Positions 23,751-33,491 are shown, counted from the stretch's first letter. The stretch: DNA of 64,000 nt from an uncultured Clostridia bacterium (GCA_947624285.1 CANQJS010000004.1:62001-126000), one strand, 5' to 3'. A program made the numbers and translations. The notes: generated by a model from the letters alone, not told the origin.

Positions 23751-25397
23751 CTATTTTTCTACGATCATCAGCATTCCCTCCGCCCCAATGCGGCTTTGAG
23801 GCGTTGACAAAATCCCCGCGGCAATGCACTCCTCGATCGCTTTTGACAATATTCTGACGCCCGCTATAAGTTCCGTATAGGTTTGATATTCATTCAGCAG
23901 GCGCTGTGGAATGTGTGCTCGCATAAACACAGAAAGCTCCGCGGCAATTTGTTCGATCATCTTTCCCATATCGTGATTGAAATCGAAAGACAAATTATAG
24001 AAATCCCGATCATTTTTCTTGTCGATCACAATTATTTTCGGCTCGAGGGCAGTTCCGTTTTTGCGAAGGTAGCCGCATTCGATCGCCTTTGCCGCGATTT
24101 CTTTTTCCGTTTCAGACAATGTATCAACCGGAATTCCGCCGATTGCTTTCAGCGCCATAAGCAGCTGCGGATCGTGGGACAAATTGTGCCCGCAGTAGAA
24201 GTGCGCATCCATCCGGCTGCCGTAAATATTGGATACAAATACCGACCGATACCCGCCAACCGAATTTGCGTTAATACCGTTACACCCGTAAAAATCGAAA
24301 TCGGGCTTTTGCTCGTCCGTATAGGCGACGGCGGCGCAAGAGAAATCTCTTTTGACCGGCGTAATATCGGAAAAATATTTTTCCGCCAAGATACGATTGA
24401 TTTTTTCTTTAAAATTCCAAACTGTTCTGCAAATCAAAGACCACATGATAAATCGCAAATCTTTCTGTTCGCTTAAATATGGGAAAGAAAGGATTTTCGT
24501 CTTGTTTTTCTCCAGCGCATTCTTAATCGCGCGGCAAAATTCGGGCAGGTGTCTTTCAAAAATTTGGTTAGCCTTATCGTATTCATCGTAATCCGCCAAA
24601 TGGATATTTACCGTAAACTTTCCGTTATCAAGTTTTCGGAGCATCCCGTAGGTTTCATTTTCACCGCGGCATTGAATTTCCAATTCTTCTTCAACAAAGG
24701 GCATCGGCACGCAAAGTTCATCGGAAAGCTCTTTTGCCGTTTTGGGCTTATTTTTACATAAGTAAATCAAATTTTGAGAAAATGACCGTTCGGTTTTCGT
24801 TCTCGGATCGTTTCCGCAGGGATCTCCCGTTCCCGAAACAGCCAGCTTTATCGGCCTTAATACATAAGCTTTTTCATTCATGATTTTAACCTCTTTTCTG
24901 ATTTGATTTCGTGCGGAAAACAAACGCTGCTTTACCGTGTTCTCTTTGACATTCAGCCTCTGTGCAATATTTTTAACAGACAGTCCGTCAAGATAGAACA
25001 GTATCATCACTTCACGATATGCTTTTGACAAAAACGCGATTTCTTCTAAAATTCTTTTTAATTGTTCTTGCTCGGCAGATTTCTCAATCATTTTGTCGAT
25101 CTCGTTTTCCTTCGATGCAACAAGAGTCAAATCGCTGTTTTCGATGCTCAACACCGCCTTTTCCGTATTTCGTCGTTGGCAATAGTCCGCGTAGACCCGT
25201 CGGGCGATCGTCCACACAAAGGCGTAAAAGTTATCGATTTCCTCCTGCCTATGTATTGCCGATATCACTGTAAAAACGATATCGGAACACAGCTCCTCCG
25301 CTTCGTGTGCGGTGTTGCACCGATGATAAGAAAAACGAAACAGCGTATCAAGAAAGTTTTTGTCGTCAAGTAATTTCAGAGCTTCGTTTGCTTTCAT
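23751..25397 (-). CDS. Sigma-70 family factor with a long C-terminal regulatory extension
   Basis: 548 residues. The first 170 or so are ECF-like: region 2 (HEAEELCSDIVFTVISAI, FVWTIARRVYADYCQRR) and region 4 (FLSKAYREVMILFYLDG, VKNIAQRLNVKENTVKQRL). After this comes about 370 residues not found in a standard ECF factor. It begins with a winged-helix-like LIYLCKNKPKTAKELSDEL and continues with a mixed domain containing FYGCNGINANSVGGYRS and HFYCGHNLSHDPQ. It may act as a one-component regulator carrying its own sensor or anti-sigma part. The start is ATG 25397, 7 bp after AGAGGA; the ATG at 25421 has no such site. Confidence 0.75.
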   Translation of the reverse strand: MKANEALKLLDDKNFLDTLFRFSYHRCNTAHEAEELCSDIVFTVISAIHRQEEIDNFYAFVWTIARRVYADYCQRRNTEKAVLSIENSDLTLVASKENEIDKMIEKSAEQEQLKRILEEIAFLSKAYREVMILFYLDGLSVKNIAQRLNVKENTVKQRLFSARNQIRKEVKIMNEKAYVLRPIKLAVSGTGDPCGNDPRTKTERSFSQNLIYLCKNKPKTAKELSDELCVPMPFVEEELEIQCRGENETYGMLRKLDNGKFTVNIHLADYDEYDKANQIFERHLPEFCRAIKNALEKNKTKILSFPYLSEQKDLRFIMWSLICRTVWNFKEKINRILAEKYFSDITPVKRDFSCAAVAYTDEQKPDFDFYGCNGINANSVGGYRSVFVSNIYGSRMDAHFYCGHNLSHDPQLLMALKAIGGIPVDTLSETEKEIAAKAIECGYLRKNGTALEPKIIVIDKKNDRDFYNLSFDFNHDMGKMIEQIAAELSVFMRAHIPQRLLNEYQTYTELIAGVRILSKAIEECIAAGILSTPQSRIGAEGMLMIVEK

Positions 25398-25494
25398 TTT
25401 GTTTTCCTCTGTTTCAATCATGATCGTTACACCTATATAGTCCCCGTTTTGCCGATCAGGTTAGGCGAATGTATATCATAAAATTCCCATAAAA

Positions 25495-25520
25495 GAGGCA
25501 GCACAGAAATGTGCTGCCTC
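25495..25520. repeat. Repeated hairpin, copy 1
   Basis: AGGCAGCACA, GAAA loop, TGTGCTGCCT (25496-25519), with one further G-C pair outside. The same 24-nt hairpin occurs at 25797-25820. It looks like a REP-type dispersed palindrome or one end of a small mobile repeat. Confidence 0.75.
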
Positions 25521-25650
25521 AGCGTGTAGAAAAAGTCAAGAAAACAGATTTCTACACGCTGGCAGACTTCGAGAAACGGAACTGAATTTGCCTTTCGGCA
25601 ATTCGTCGGCGTACATAGGTACGGTAGAGTTGCCGAAAGGTGAAAGCGCC

Positions 25651-25685
25651 AAAAGCCGCTTGAATTCGATGTTCAAGCGGCTTTT
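25651..25685 (+). terminator. Hairpin with U-rich 3' arm inside the gene-free gap
   Basis: AAAAGCCGCTTGAA (25651-25664) pairs perfectly with TTCAAGCGGCTTTT (25672-25685) around a 7-nt loop. It has terminator shape on either strand, but no obvious gene precedes it on the plus strand. Confidence 0.6.
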
Positions 25686-25795
25686 CCAATGCAGTTGTCA
25701 TTTATAATTATACCGACTGATTTTTTATCGTCAATACCAATAACGCAAATATATATATTTTGTCGGCGCGGTTCAGACCGCTTTATCGACAGTCT

Positions 25796-25824
25796 GAGGC
25801 AGCACAGAAATGTGCTGCCTTTTG
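25796..25824. repeat. Repeated hairpin, copy 2
   Basis: Identical 10-bp stem and GAAA loop (25797-25820) to the copy at 25496-25519, here followed on the plus strand by TTTT. It is located 60 bp downstream of the giant protease gene, which is read on the other strand. Confidence 0.75.
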
Positions 25825-25882
25825 TCTTTGCTAATGCCGTTTCGATCGTATTTGAATGGCATTTTCAATGACTTTCCTATCA

Positions 25883-28800
25883 TTAGCTTTTATCGGAAAG
25901 ATGATATTTTTTGCGGCTTGCGAGCAAAGCGGGCAGTAACGATATTATGCCTAAAGACAAAATCATAAACAACAGGATGTATCTGCCGCCGTCTCCCGTC
26001 AGGGGGCTCTTATTGTCTTCGTTCTCCTGACCGCCGCTTGGAATGTCGGGCGATTGCGGAGAGTCTTTCACCGTCACGGTGAAGCCGGTCTCAAACCCGC
26101 CGTAGCTTATCTTTACCTCTCGCTGACCGGAAGCGCCGAAATCATACTCCGCCGTCCAGCCTTCGGTAATTGTCTGCGTAGTGCCGTTGTCGTAATAGAG
26201 CGTAAGCTCCATTCCGCTACAGTCGATTTCGGAATTAAGCTCGTATTCCGTTACATTCGGCAGTTGTGTGATTTCAATGCGTGTCAGCGTTTTGGCGGCT
26301 ACATTTACTTTAAGCGCCGTTTCGTATCCCCGATACGATACGATAACTTCGTTTTCGCCCACCGTGCCGAAATCGTACTTGATTTCAAAGCCGTCTGTTA
26401 CGGTTTGGGTTTTTCCGTTGTTGTAGTAAACGGTTATTTCCATACCCGTGCCGTCGAATGCAGTTCCCTCAACATAATCCGTCTTGTTCGGGTTGCGGGT
26501 TATCTCTATGCGCTCGATCTCTTTGGCACGGACGGTTACTTCAAACTGCGCCGTAAATCCGCCGTATTCCACAGTAACGGTCTGCTTGCCGGGCTTTGTA
26601 ATATCAAAGCCCTTGGAGATCATTTCCGAAGTAATTTCGATCTCTTGCGTAGTGCCGTTGTCATAATAAAGCATTAGCTTTCCGCCGCTGAGATCCGGCT
26701 CGCCCGAATCCTCAAGATAAACAGATTTTTCGGGAGCGGACGATATTTTTATCCCCGTAAGCGATTTTGCAACGACATCAACTTCAAGCGTTGTCTGCAA
26801 TCCGGCATAGCTTACGGTGACGGTGGATTTGCCCGCCTTGTCAAAGCTGTACTCCTTTTTCCAGCCGCCGGTGACCGTTTCGGTATCGCCGTTGTCATAG
26901 GTAACGGTAAGTTCCATACCCGTGTCGTCAAAAGCGGTGCCCTCTATATATTCCGTTTTGTTAGGATTTTTGCTTACGGAAATTGATTTTGGCGATTTTG
27001 CGACAACATCAACTTCAAGCGTTGTCTGCAGTCCGTCATAGCTTACGGTGACGGTGGATTTTCCCGCTTTATCAAAGCTGTACTCCGTTTTCCAGCCGCC
27101 GGTGACCGTTTCGGTATCGCCGTTGTTATAGGTAACGGTAAGCTCCATACCCGTGTCGTCAAAAGCAGTGCCCTCAATGTATTCCGTTTTGTCGGGCTGT
27201 TTGCCGACGGTTATGGAAACGGGCGATTTTGCAAAGACATCGACTTCAAGCGTTGTCTGCAGTCCGTCATAGCTTATGGTAACGGTGGATTTGCCCGCCT
27301 TGTCAAAGCTGTATTCCGTTTCCCAGCCGCCGGTGACCGTCTTGGTATTGCCGTTATCATATGTAACGGTAAGCTCCATACCCGTGTCGTCAAAAGCGGT
27401 GCCCTCTATATATTCCGTTTTGTTCGGATTTTTGCTTACGGAAATTGATTTTGGCGATTTTGCTTTAACATTTACGGTAAATTCCGCCGTTTGCGTAACG
27501 CCGTTTTCCGTATAGCTCACCGTGATTTTATGCTCGCCCGGTGCAGACTGATAGCCTGAAATATCGCAGTCTCCCGCTTTCAGCTTTCTTTCGCTGCCGT
27601 CGCTGTAGTGAGCCGTAATCTCAAGACCGTTCGTATCAAGACTTGCGTCTCCCTCAAGATATTCGGTTTTGGGCATAGCGCTTATTTCAATGGACTGAAG
27701 CGTGCGCTCAACTTCTTTTGCGGGCAATGTCACGGATTCCGTTCGCTCGCTCGTCCCCGTAAATGTTTTCGGGTCGCCGTTTTCTCTTTCTGTAACGGTA
27801 ATCTCCGCCGTTTGCTCGCTTTCCTTTTCCTCATAGGTAAACTCTATTTTTACGGTCGGATTTTCAATCGCGTTAGCATCGGCAAAGGCGATATTTATCG
27901 TTCCGTCTTTAGCGTTGTTGCTGTAAGAATTATACGGCATAGAGGCGGTGAGGCCTGAAAATGTGAGCACACTCGGGTCATATTTGAAACTCATAAGCCC
28001 GTTCGTCGTTTCATCGGCCGTTAAATTGAAAGTAACGGTCTTTTCCTCCTCGTTAACCTCAAAGGAGTTATTTGCGGCGTTTTGCGAGGCATATGCGCCC
28101 GTGTTGCTTGCGGCGCTCTCGGTTTTCGGCGTTATATCGGGATATTCTGAATAATCGTATTGATACAAAACACCTACCTGGCGCACATCGTCGTCAAATT
28201 CGCGGGTCATTATAAGGGATGCCGTCTTCGGGTCGATCACCTGCACCTTCGCGGCTCCAACTCCGATTTTGCTGACGAGCACGAGCAATTCGGACGCGGC
28301 GTCATAGATCAACGATGAGGTGGCGTAGTTCGTCATCTGGCTCACACCGGGCAGGCTTACGCCGTCGACATGACCGATCCGCTTTGTATATGCCTGCTCC
28401 GTCTCAAACCAATCGCCCGGCTCATCCTTCACGCCCGCGTACCAGCGAGGCGCCACATAACAGTAGTACTCATAAAGGTCACCGCTTTCGTTTATGACAT
28501 AATAAACATCCGCCTTATATCTTTGGTCGCTGAGGTCGGGATTTTTTGTTCCATAGTCGCATAGGTCTTCAGCGTTTTCATCGAGGCATTTATACGCCAT
28601 GCCGCCCATAGTACCTACTTCGGCATAGCCGGTGGACATGGTTACCGAGACCGTGTCAAAGCCTTTTTTTGGTGAGCCTACTCTTGAGCCGAGCAAAAGG
28701 TTTCTGCCCTGTGATATGGTCATATAGCCGAAATTCGTGTACGCTCCCGTAGATCTGCCGGGCGCTCCATCGGCATGCAGATGTGAGGCGTCGATTGAAG

Positions 28801-31800
28801 CCTCAAGTGAATATTGGCTGAAATCTTTGGGATTTACCCTATATCCCCATGTTCCGCTGAAAAGATACAGAGAATCATTTTCGCGATTCATCGTTCCTAC
28901 GGTGAAAGCGCTGCCGGAAGCGGAAAGGCGCTTGCGCTCGTTGGGCGTTGCGGTGCTGAAATTCTCCCAGTAATAGGAGCCGTTGCCCTCGCAGAACACG
29001 GCGGTAACATCGATATCAGGCGCAGGCTTCACTTCGATTTCGCATTCCACGGTGAGGGGTTCGCCGCCCGTCTCAAGTGTTGCGGTAACTGTTGCCTTTC
29101 CGACTTTGATTGCGGTGACCAATCCGCTTCCGTCAACGGAGACGGCGTCGCCGTCCGCCCGCCACTGAACCGACGAAGCGGTGCTCTGCGCGTTCCACGG
29201 GGAAATCGCGGCGGTGAGCCGCAGCGTGTCGCCCGCAACCATCTCGCGTTTCGCGCCGAGGATATTGAGCGCGGAGGGCGCGGCGGTTTCGCCGTCCTTC
29301 ACGAGACCGAGCTTCGGCATCACGGCGAGGTTGACCAATCCGCGTACAGCTTCGTTAAACCGAGACAGGTTGGCATCCCACCCGGAAGCGGATTGATACG
29401 CCACGGAAGTTCCGTTTTCAAAATTGATCGAGGAGATTTCATACAGATAGTTTTTGTAGCTTGACCGGTCAAGGTTCTCGGCGCAGGCGGCATAAAGAAC
29501 CGTGCGGGAGGGATCCTTCCAGGTCAGGCTGATATAGCGCATGGTAGAAAGCTCTTTGTGGCCAATGGTACACTTATCGGCGGTTACCGTTTCTTTGCCC
29601 CCGGCGATCGTCCACGAGACGAGTATGCTCGTCTCCGTCGATTCGTCATAGTGGGTGGCGACGGCCTTTCCCTCGTTGTTGACGGTAAGGCCGTACAGCG
29701 CGGCGGGCTTTCCGTCAACCTCCACTTTTTGCGCGGCTTTAACTTCGCCGAGCATCGGATCTATCTGCCAGAGCGTGTCGGAGCCGTCCGCGGCGTAGAG
29801 CATATGGTCTTTCGGATTGAACGCGAGGTCGCGCACCGTTTTTACCCCGAACGCGGAGAGGTCGCAGACAAGCTGTTTCGCGTTCACGTCGTCGATCGGC
29901 GCTACGCGGAGACTGCCGTCCTCAACCGCCTGCCAGAGGTACCCGTCCGCCGCGTCCGCTCCGGCGAGAAGCGCCGACGCGTCGGCGCTGGAGAAAACAA
30001 ACCCGTTGGTATATCGACCACTGCTCAAAGAGAAGCGCCCGGGGTCGACGGCAATCCAGTCGCCGCGGTTGATCTGCGCGCCGCCGTTGGAGCTTGAACG
30101 GATGTTGGCGATAACCTTGTCGGAAATATCCTGCTTTTCCCCGAAGGTAAAGCGGTATGTGCTCCGATTGCCGGCATAGTCGCCTACGACGATATTGTAG
30201 GACCCGCCCTCCTGAAGCTGGGAAGCGCTGAATTCCGCAACGATTTCCGATTTCGCGTCGGTTTCGCCCAAAACGCGCTTCTCGAAAGAATAGGTGCCGT
30301 TGCCGCTGTAAAGTCCGATAAACGCAACGCTCTGCTCATCCTTGGCGGTGACGCGGATGCTTGAGCCGTCCTTTTCCACATTCTCGACCTTGGGGGCATC
30401 GCTGTCAAGTGTAACGGTGGTGGTGAGATATGCGCCCTCGCCGAGTGCGCCGTCCTCGATCAGCTTTTTGATTCGGGCGGCGTTTATGGTCTTGCCGGGC
30501 GTTTCCTCGTAATATTCCGGCACCGCGACGGCGCCGAGCTCGATTTTATCGCCTTCCTTGACGTTGGTACCCTTCAGCATTTTTTTCAGGGAAGCGCGAA
30601 CGGGCAGGCTCACCGACGTGCCGCTCCAACCGCCCACACTGTTGGGGCTCGGGAAGGCGCAGGTCTGATGAATGTAAACGGCGTCGATACTCTCTACATG
30701 GCGGTTGCCCTCTTTGTCCTTTGTCATGATGGCGAAGCACATCGCGCCCGCCGGGCGGATCAGGGTAAGCTGAATGCTGCGGATTGTATCGTTCAGATTT
30801 AAGGCAAGCTTGTCGAGCGGAACGCGGCTGTTTTCGTCATACAGATTGACAGCCTGTTTTAACAAATTGCCGCCTTCATCCTGATAGGTCATATAATTTA
30901 TATCATAAACACTGCTCGGGCTTTGAGTGTAGGGAACTCTGCTGTTTGTGCCGCTGAAGCTTTCCACAAAGCTGTTGCGGTCAAACATCGAGGGATCGGA
31001 CCAGTTGCCGCAGAAACCGAGAATCGGTATCGTATGCGTAACATCCGTTTCCTCCTCGCCCATATTAACGGGAACGACCGATGTAAAGCCTTCCAAATAC
31101 GCGCCTTTCGGATATTTATCCAGACTATCCGTAACCTTTATATCAACATCAACAGTTACGCTGTCGTCAGCCTTAACGCAAATAGTCGAGGTTTTAAGCC
31201 CGTTTAAAATCAAATGCGCATCGTAAGTGGTTTTCTTTCCGTCTCCGTCAACATCGGCAACATCTAAATCAAGACCGCTACCGTCTGTCTTTCCCGAAAG
31301 AAAATCAAGCAAAGCCTGCGCATCGTCGGCGTCTGTTTTGCTGTCACGATTTATATCGGCGTTTATACTTGAGTCAAATTCAATCTCTTTACCGTCGATT
31401 TTATATGTAACCTTTCCCAAAAGGTCGCGGGTATTGTCGGCAAGATAATCTATCCCGTCCTCATTGACGGTATCCTCGGTAAACAGAGCCGTTTTGAAAT
31501 AGTAATTTCTGTCTGTTTCGCTCATATTGTGCAGAGTGAAAGTGTAGTGGAATGTGTTTGTACCGTCGGGGCAGTCTCCAACCTCCGCTTTAACACGCCC
31601 GCGTGTCTGACCGTCTACTTCGATAAACGATTTGGCGGAGGCGGCGTTCTGCGTGTTAAGCAGACCCGCGCCTTGGCGAAGCAACGAATAATATTTGCCG
31701 TTCGGGTCGATCATCGGCTCTGCCGTGGACATCAAAAGACCCGCGGTTATCATTCCTTTGTTGAGCGATTTATTCTGAGCAAGCGCGCGGTTAAGGAAAG

Positions 31801-33400
31801 AGTCGTTTCCGAACTGCGCCTGCTCCGCCTTTATATACTGGCTTACCACCGCGGCGGCTCCTGCTACATCGGGTGCTGCCATCGAGGTGCCCGAAAGCAT
31901 TGTGTAGCCGCTGTCAGTGTTGCCGTCAACGGAGTTTACTTTTGTTCCGAAAGCAGTGATCTCCGGCTGAAGCATAAGGCTGCTCGGAATACCGTATGCG
32001 CTGCTTTTATTTATAGTCGGGTGCGAGCCGTCCTTACCGTCGCCGTCAGCCCACGCAACGCCCATAAAGTCAGCGAAGGAGGATGGCGGAGTACAAAGCG
32101 ACATATTAACATCATCGGAGTAAAGCTTGTTGGGTCTGCCGTTTTTGTTTTCGCTCATCCACGCGCCGTCATTTCCCACAGCGCCCATAATAAGCACGCC
32201 CTGCTTCGTAAGCTCGTCAAAAACGCCGCCGAAAACGCTGTCGGCGCAGGAGAAACCAACCTCCGCTGTGCCGAGAGAAAGATTGAGCACATCCGCTCCG
32301 AGAATGAGAGCGTCCTCAATAGCGGTTGCTATAACGGCGTCGGTACACATATTGTTACCGAAAACCTTGAGGTTAAGTATCTGCGCATCGGGAGCGGTAC
32401 CGACCATGGCGTTCGCGTCCTCCGCCTTTTCAAATGTTTTCTCCTCACCGTCATTTTGAACGGGAATATACGCGTTCGCCGCGGCTATGCCGGAAACATG
32501 AGAGCCGTGAATGCCCGCGCCGCCGTTCTTTGTAAAATGGCTGTAATCTGAGTAGTTATAAGCAAACGGTATCTTATCGTTAATATAGAGTTCGTCCGCG
32601 TCCTGGTGCTCCTGCAAAACATGGAGGCGGGTGGTGTCTATCGCGTCGGCAACATCCTCTTGCGTCATAAAATTAAGGCTTTCTTTATATTTTGCGAGTT
32701 CTTCGTCGTCCACCGTGCCGTTGTTGTCGGTATCGGGAGCGGACTGCCTTAAAGAGTAGTTAAGCGCGTCGGCGTCAAAAGACTGATGCTCATCGTTCAC
32801 GCCGGAGTCGATAATCGCTATTCGTGAGCCGGCGCCACTGTATTCGGTCAAAGCCTTTTCAACTGCCGCGGCTTTTTCGCCTACGGTCTGTTCATCTTCC
32901 AAAGGCTCATACACATTTTCGATAACGACCTCTTTAACGCCTTTAACGCTTTCTATATCATCTATCTGAGAATATTCAACATCGGCGGAAACAAGGTTTG
33001 CAACGAGCGTCAGATTTGTGACGACATCAAGCTCCTCGCCGTCCAAAACCTTTTCCTCGATCCTGTCAACGACCTTGTCCTGCTCGCGGCAGAGCTTATC
33101 CTGATAATTCGCGGCGGCGTCGTTGCTGCCTATCGTCTCTATCGGATAGCCCTTGTCGATAGCCGAGTCGCCATCCATAATAATAGACACGCGCACGGTA
33201 TCGTCCGGAGCGTATTCCGGCTCATCGGATTTTTCATCGGATTCCGAAACGAATAACTCCGGCGAACGCGGGTCGGCGGTCGTTTCGACTTCAGTAAATT
33301 CCAGTCTGTTTTCGTCCTTGGCAAAAGCGATCGTCGGAACGCTGCCAAACAGCATAACGACCGCCAAAAGAACGGATATTATAGACATGGGACGCTTCAT
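25883..33400 (-). CDS. Giant secreted subtilisin-family (S8) surface protease with dockerin, cohesin-like and Big_3 domains
   Basis: 2505 residues. A signal peptide (about 1-28) precedes a propeptide region. The S8 domain has Asp198 (IAIIDSGVN), His298 (GIHGSHVSG), oxyanion Asn410 (AVGNDG) and Ser506 (MLSGTSMAAP). An EF-hand-like DTDNNGTVDDEE lies inside it near 223. Lactocepin/C5a-peptidase-like Fn3 modules follow, interrupted at about 680-736 by a two-loop dockerin (DINRDSKTDADDA, DVDGDGKKTTYDA). Further on are a propeller-like region, a Big_2 domain (about 1375-1455), a cohesin-like segment (about 1780-1860) and seven Big_3 repeats (about 1900-2440). The C-terminus has SPLTGD, a hydrophobic helix and a basic tail, fitting a clostridial SPxTG sortase signal. 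Start ATG 33400 with AGGAGG. It likely degrades proteins at the cell surface. Confidence 0.93.
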   Translation of the reverse strand: MKRPMSIISVLLAVVMLFGSVPTIAFAKDENRLEFTEVETTADPRSPELFVSESDEKSDEPEYAPDDTVRVSIIMDGDSAIDKGYPIETIGSNDAAANYQDKLCREQDKVVDRIEEKVLDGEELDVVTNLTLVANLVSADVEYSQIDDIESVKGVKEVVIENVYEPLEDEQTVGEKAAAVEKALTEYSGAGSRIAIIDSGVNDEHQSFDADALNYSLRQSAPDTDNNGTVDDEELAKYKESLNFMTQEDVADAIDTTRLHVLQEHQDADELYINDKIPFAYNYSDYSHFTKNGGAGIHGSHVSGIAAANAYIPVQNDGEEKTFEKAEDANAMVGTAPDAQILNLKVFGNNMCTDAVIATAIEDALILGADVLNLSLGTAEVGFSCADSVFGGVFDELTKQGVLIMGAVGNDGAWMSENKNGRPNKLYSDDVNMSLCTPPSSFADFMGVAWADGDGKDGSHPTINKSSAYGIPSSLMLQPEITAFGTKVNSVDGNTDSGYTMLSGTSMAAPDVAGAAAVVSQYIKAEQAQFGNDSFLNRALAQNKSLNKGMITAGLLMSTAEPMIDPNGKYYSLLRQGAGLLNTQNAASAKSFIEVDGQTRGRVKAEVGDCPDGTNTFHYTFTLHNMSETDRNYYFKTALFTEDTVNEDGIDYLADNTRDLLGKVTYKIDGKEIEFDSSINADINRDSKTDADDAQALLDFLSGKTDGSGLDLDVADVDGDGKKTTYDAHLILNGLKTSTICVKADDSVTVDVDIKVTDSLDKYPKGAYLEGFTSVVPVNMGEEETDVTHTIPILGFCGNWSDPSMFDRNSFVESFSGTNSRVPYTQSPSSVYDINYMTYQDEGGNLLKQAVNLYDENSRVPLDKLALNLNDTIRSIQLTLIRPAGAMCFAIMTKDKEGNRHVESIDAVYIHQTCAFPSPNSVGGWSGTSVSLPVRASLKKMLKGTNVKEGDKIELGAVAVPEYYEETPGKTINAARIKKLIEDGALGEGAYLTTTVTLDSDAPKVENVEKDGSSIRVTAKDEQSVAFIGLYSGNGTYSFEKRVLGETDAKSEIVAEFSASQLQEGGSYNIVVGDYAGNRSTYRFTFGEKQDISDKVIANIRSSSNGGAQINRGDWIAVDPGRFSLSSGRYTNGFVFSSADASALLAGADAADGYLWQAVEDGSLRVAPIDDVNAKQLVCDLSAFGVKTVRDLAFNPKDHMLYAADGSDTLWQIDPMLGEVKAAQKVEVDGKPAALYGLTVNNEGKAVATHYDESTETSILVSWTIAGGKETVTADKCTIGHKELSTMRYISLTWKDPSRTVLYAACAENLDRSSYKNYLYEISSINFENGTSVAYQSASGWDANLSRFNEAVRGLVNLAVMPKLGLVKDGETAAPSALNILGAKREMVAGDTLRLTAAISPWNAQSTASSVQWRADGDAVSVDGSGLVTAIKVGKATVTATLETGGEPLTVECEIEVKPAPDIDVTAVFCEGNGSYYWENFSTATPNERKRLSASGSAFTVGTMNRENDSLYLFSGTWGYRVNPKDFSQYSLEASIDASHLHADGAPGRSTGAYTNFGYMTISQGRNLLLGSRVGSPKKGFDTVSVTMSTGYAEVGTMGGMAYKCLDENAEDLCDYGTKNPDLSDQRYKADVYYVINESGDLYEYYCYVAPRWYAGVKDEPGDWFETEQAYTKRIGHVDGVSLPGVSQMTNYATSSLIYDAASELLVLVSKIGVGAAKVQVIDPKTASLIMTREFDDDVRQVGVLYQYDYSEYPDITPKTESAASNTGAYASQNAANNSFEVNEEEKTVTFNLTADETTNGLMSFKYDPSVLTFSGLTASMPYNSYSNNAKDGTINIAFADANAIENPTVKIEFTYEEKESEQTAEITVTERENGDPKTFTGTSERTESVTLPAKEVERTLQSIEISAMPKTEYLEGDASLDTNGLEITAHYSDGSERKLKAGDCDISGYQSAPGEHKITVSYTENGVTQTAEFTVNVKAKSPKSISVSKNPNKTEYIEGTAFDDTGMELTVTYDNGNTKTVTGGWETEYSFDKAGKSTVTISYDGLQTTLEVDVFAKSPVSITVGKQPDKTEYIEGTAFDDTGMELTVTYNNGDTETVTGGWKTEYSFDKAGKSTVTVSYDGLQTTLEVDVVAKSPKSISVSKNPNKTEYIEGTAFDDTGMELTVTYDNGDTETVTGGWKKEYSFDKAGKSTVTVSYAGLQTTLEVDVVAKSLTGIKISSAPEKSVYLEDSGEPDLSGGKLMLYYDNGTTQEIEITSEMISKGFDITKPGKQTVTVEYGGFTAQFEVTVRAKEIERIEITRNPNKTDYVEGTAFDGTGMEITVYYNNGKTQTVTDGFEIKYDFGTVGENEVIVSYRGYETALKVNVAAKTLTRIEITQLPNVTEYELNSEIDCSGMELTLYYDNGTTQTITEGWTAEYDFGASGQREVKISYGGFETGFTVTVKDSPQSPDIPSGGQENEDNKSPLTGDGGRYILLFMILSLGIISLLPALLASRKKYHLSDKS
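26781..27473 (-). repeat. Three tandem 231-bp repeats encoding near-identical Big_3 domains
   Basis: The sequence ACTTCAAGCGTTGTCTG recurs at 26781, 27012 and 27243, exactly 231 bp (77 codons) apart, and the DNA between copies is nearly identical. The encoded units share NKTEYIEGTAFDDTGMEL. The other four Big_3 copies in the protein are clearly diverged, so these three were amplified or homogenised recently. Confidence 0.85.
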
Positions 33401-33491
33401 AAAATTTCCTCCTGCATTTTAAATACGCTTCGGTCGGCTATCTCATCGGATTTTCAAATTTAAACCGCTTCGATGCCCCGATCGTTTTATT

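Larger units (their letters stand above)
25398..25882. other. Gene-free 485-bp gap dense in hairpins
   Basis: No credible coding frame was found. The gap holds two near-identical 25-bp hairpins about 300 bp apart (25495 and 25796). Between them are a 12-bp stem (AGCGTGTAGAAA at 25521 with its complement ending at about 25560), a pairing between CCTTTCGGCAA (about 25591) and TTGCCGAAAGG (25630-25640), and a 14-bp stem at 25651-25685. The T-runs after several stems are on the plus strand, although both flanking genes are on the minus strand. Confidence 0.6.

Noticed and set aside
26781..27473. CRISPR-like regular repeats
   Set aside because: The 231-bp units are contiguous, in frame and encode Big_3 domains; there are no spacers or cas genes.
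31529..32551. 340-codon plus-strand frame within the protease gene
   Set aside because: It is antisense to the catalytic domain with intact Asp/His/Ser motifs on the other strand; no ribosome binding site.
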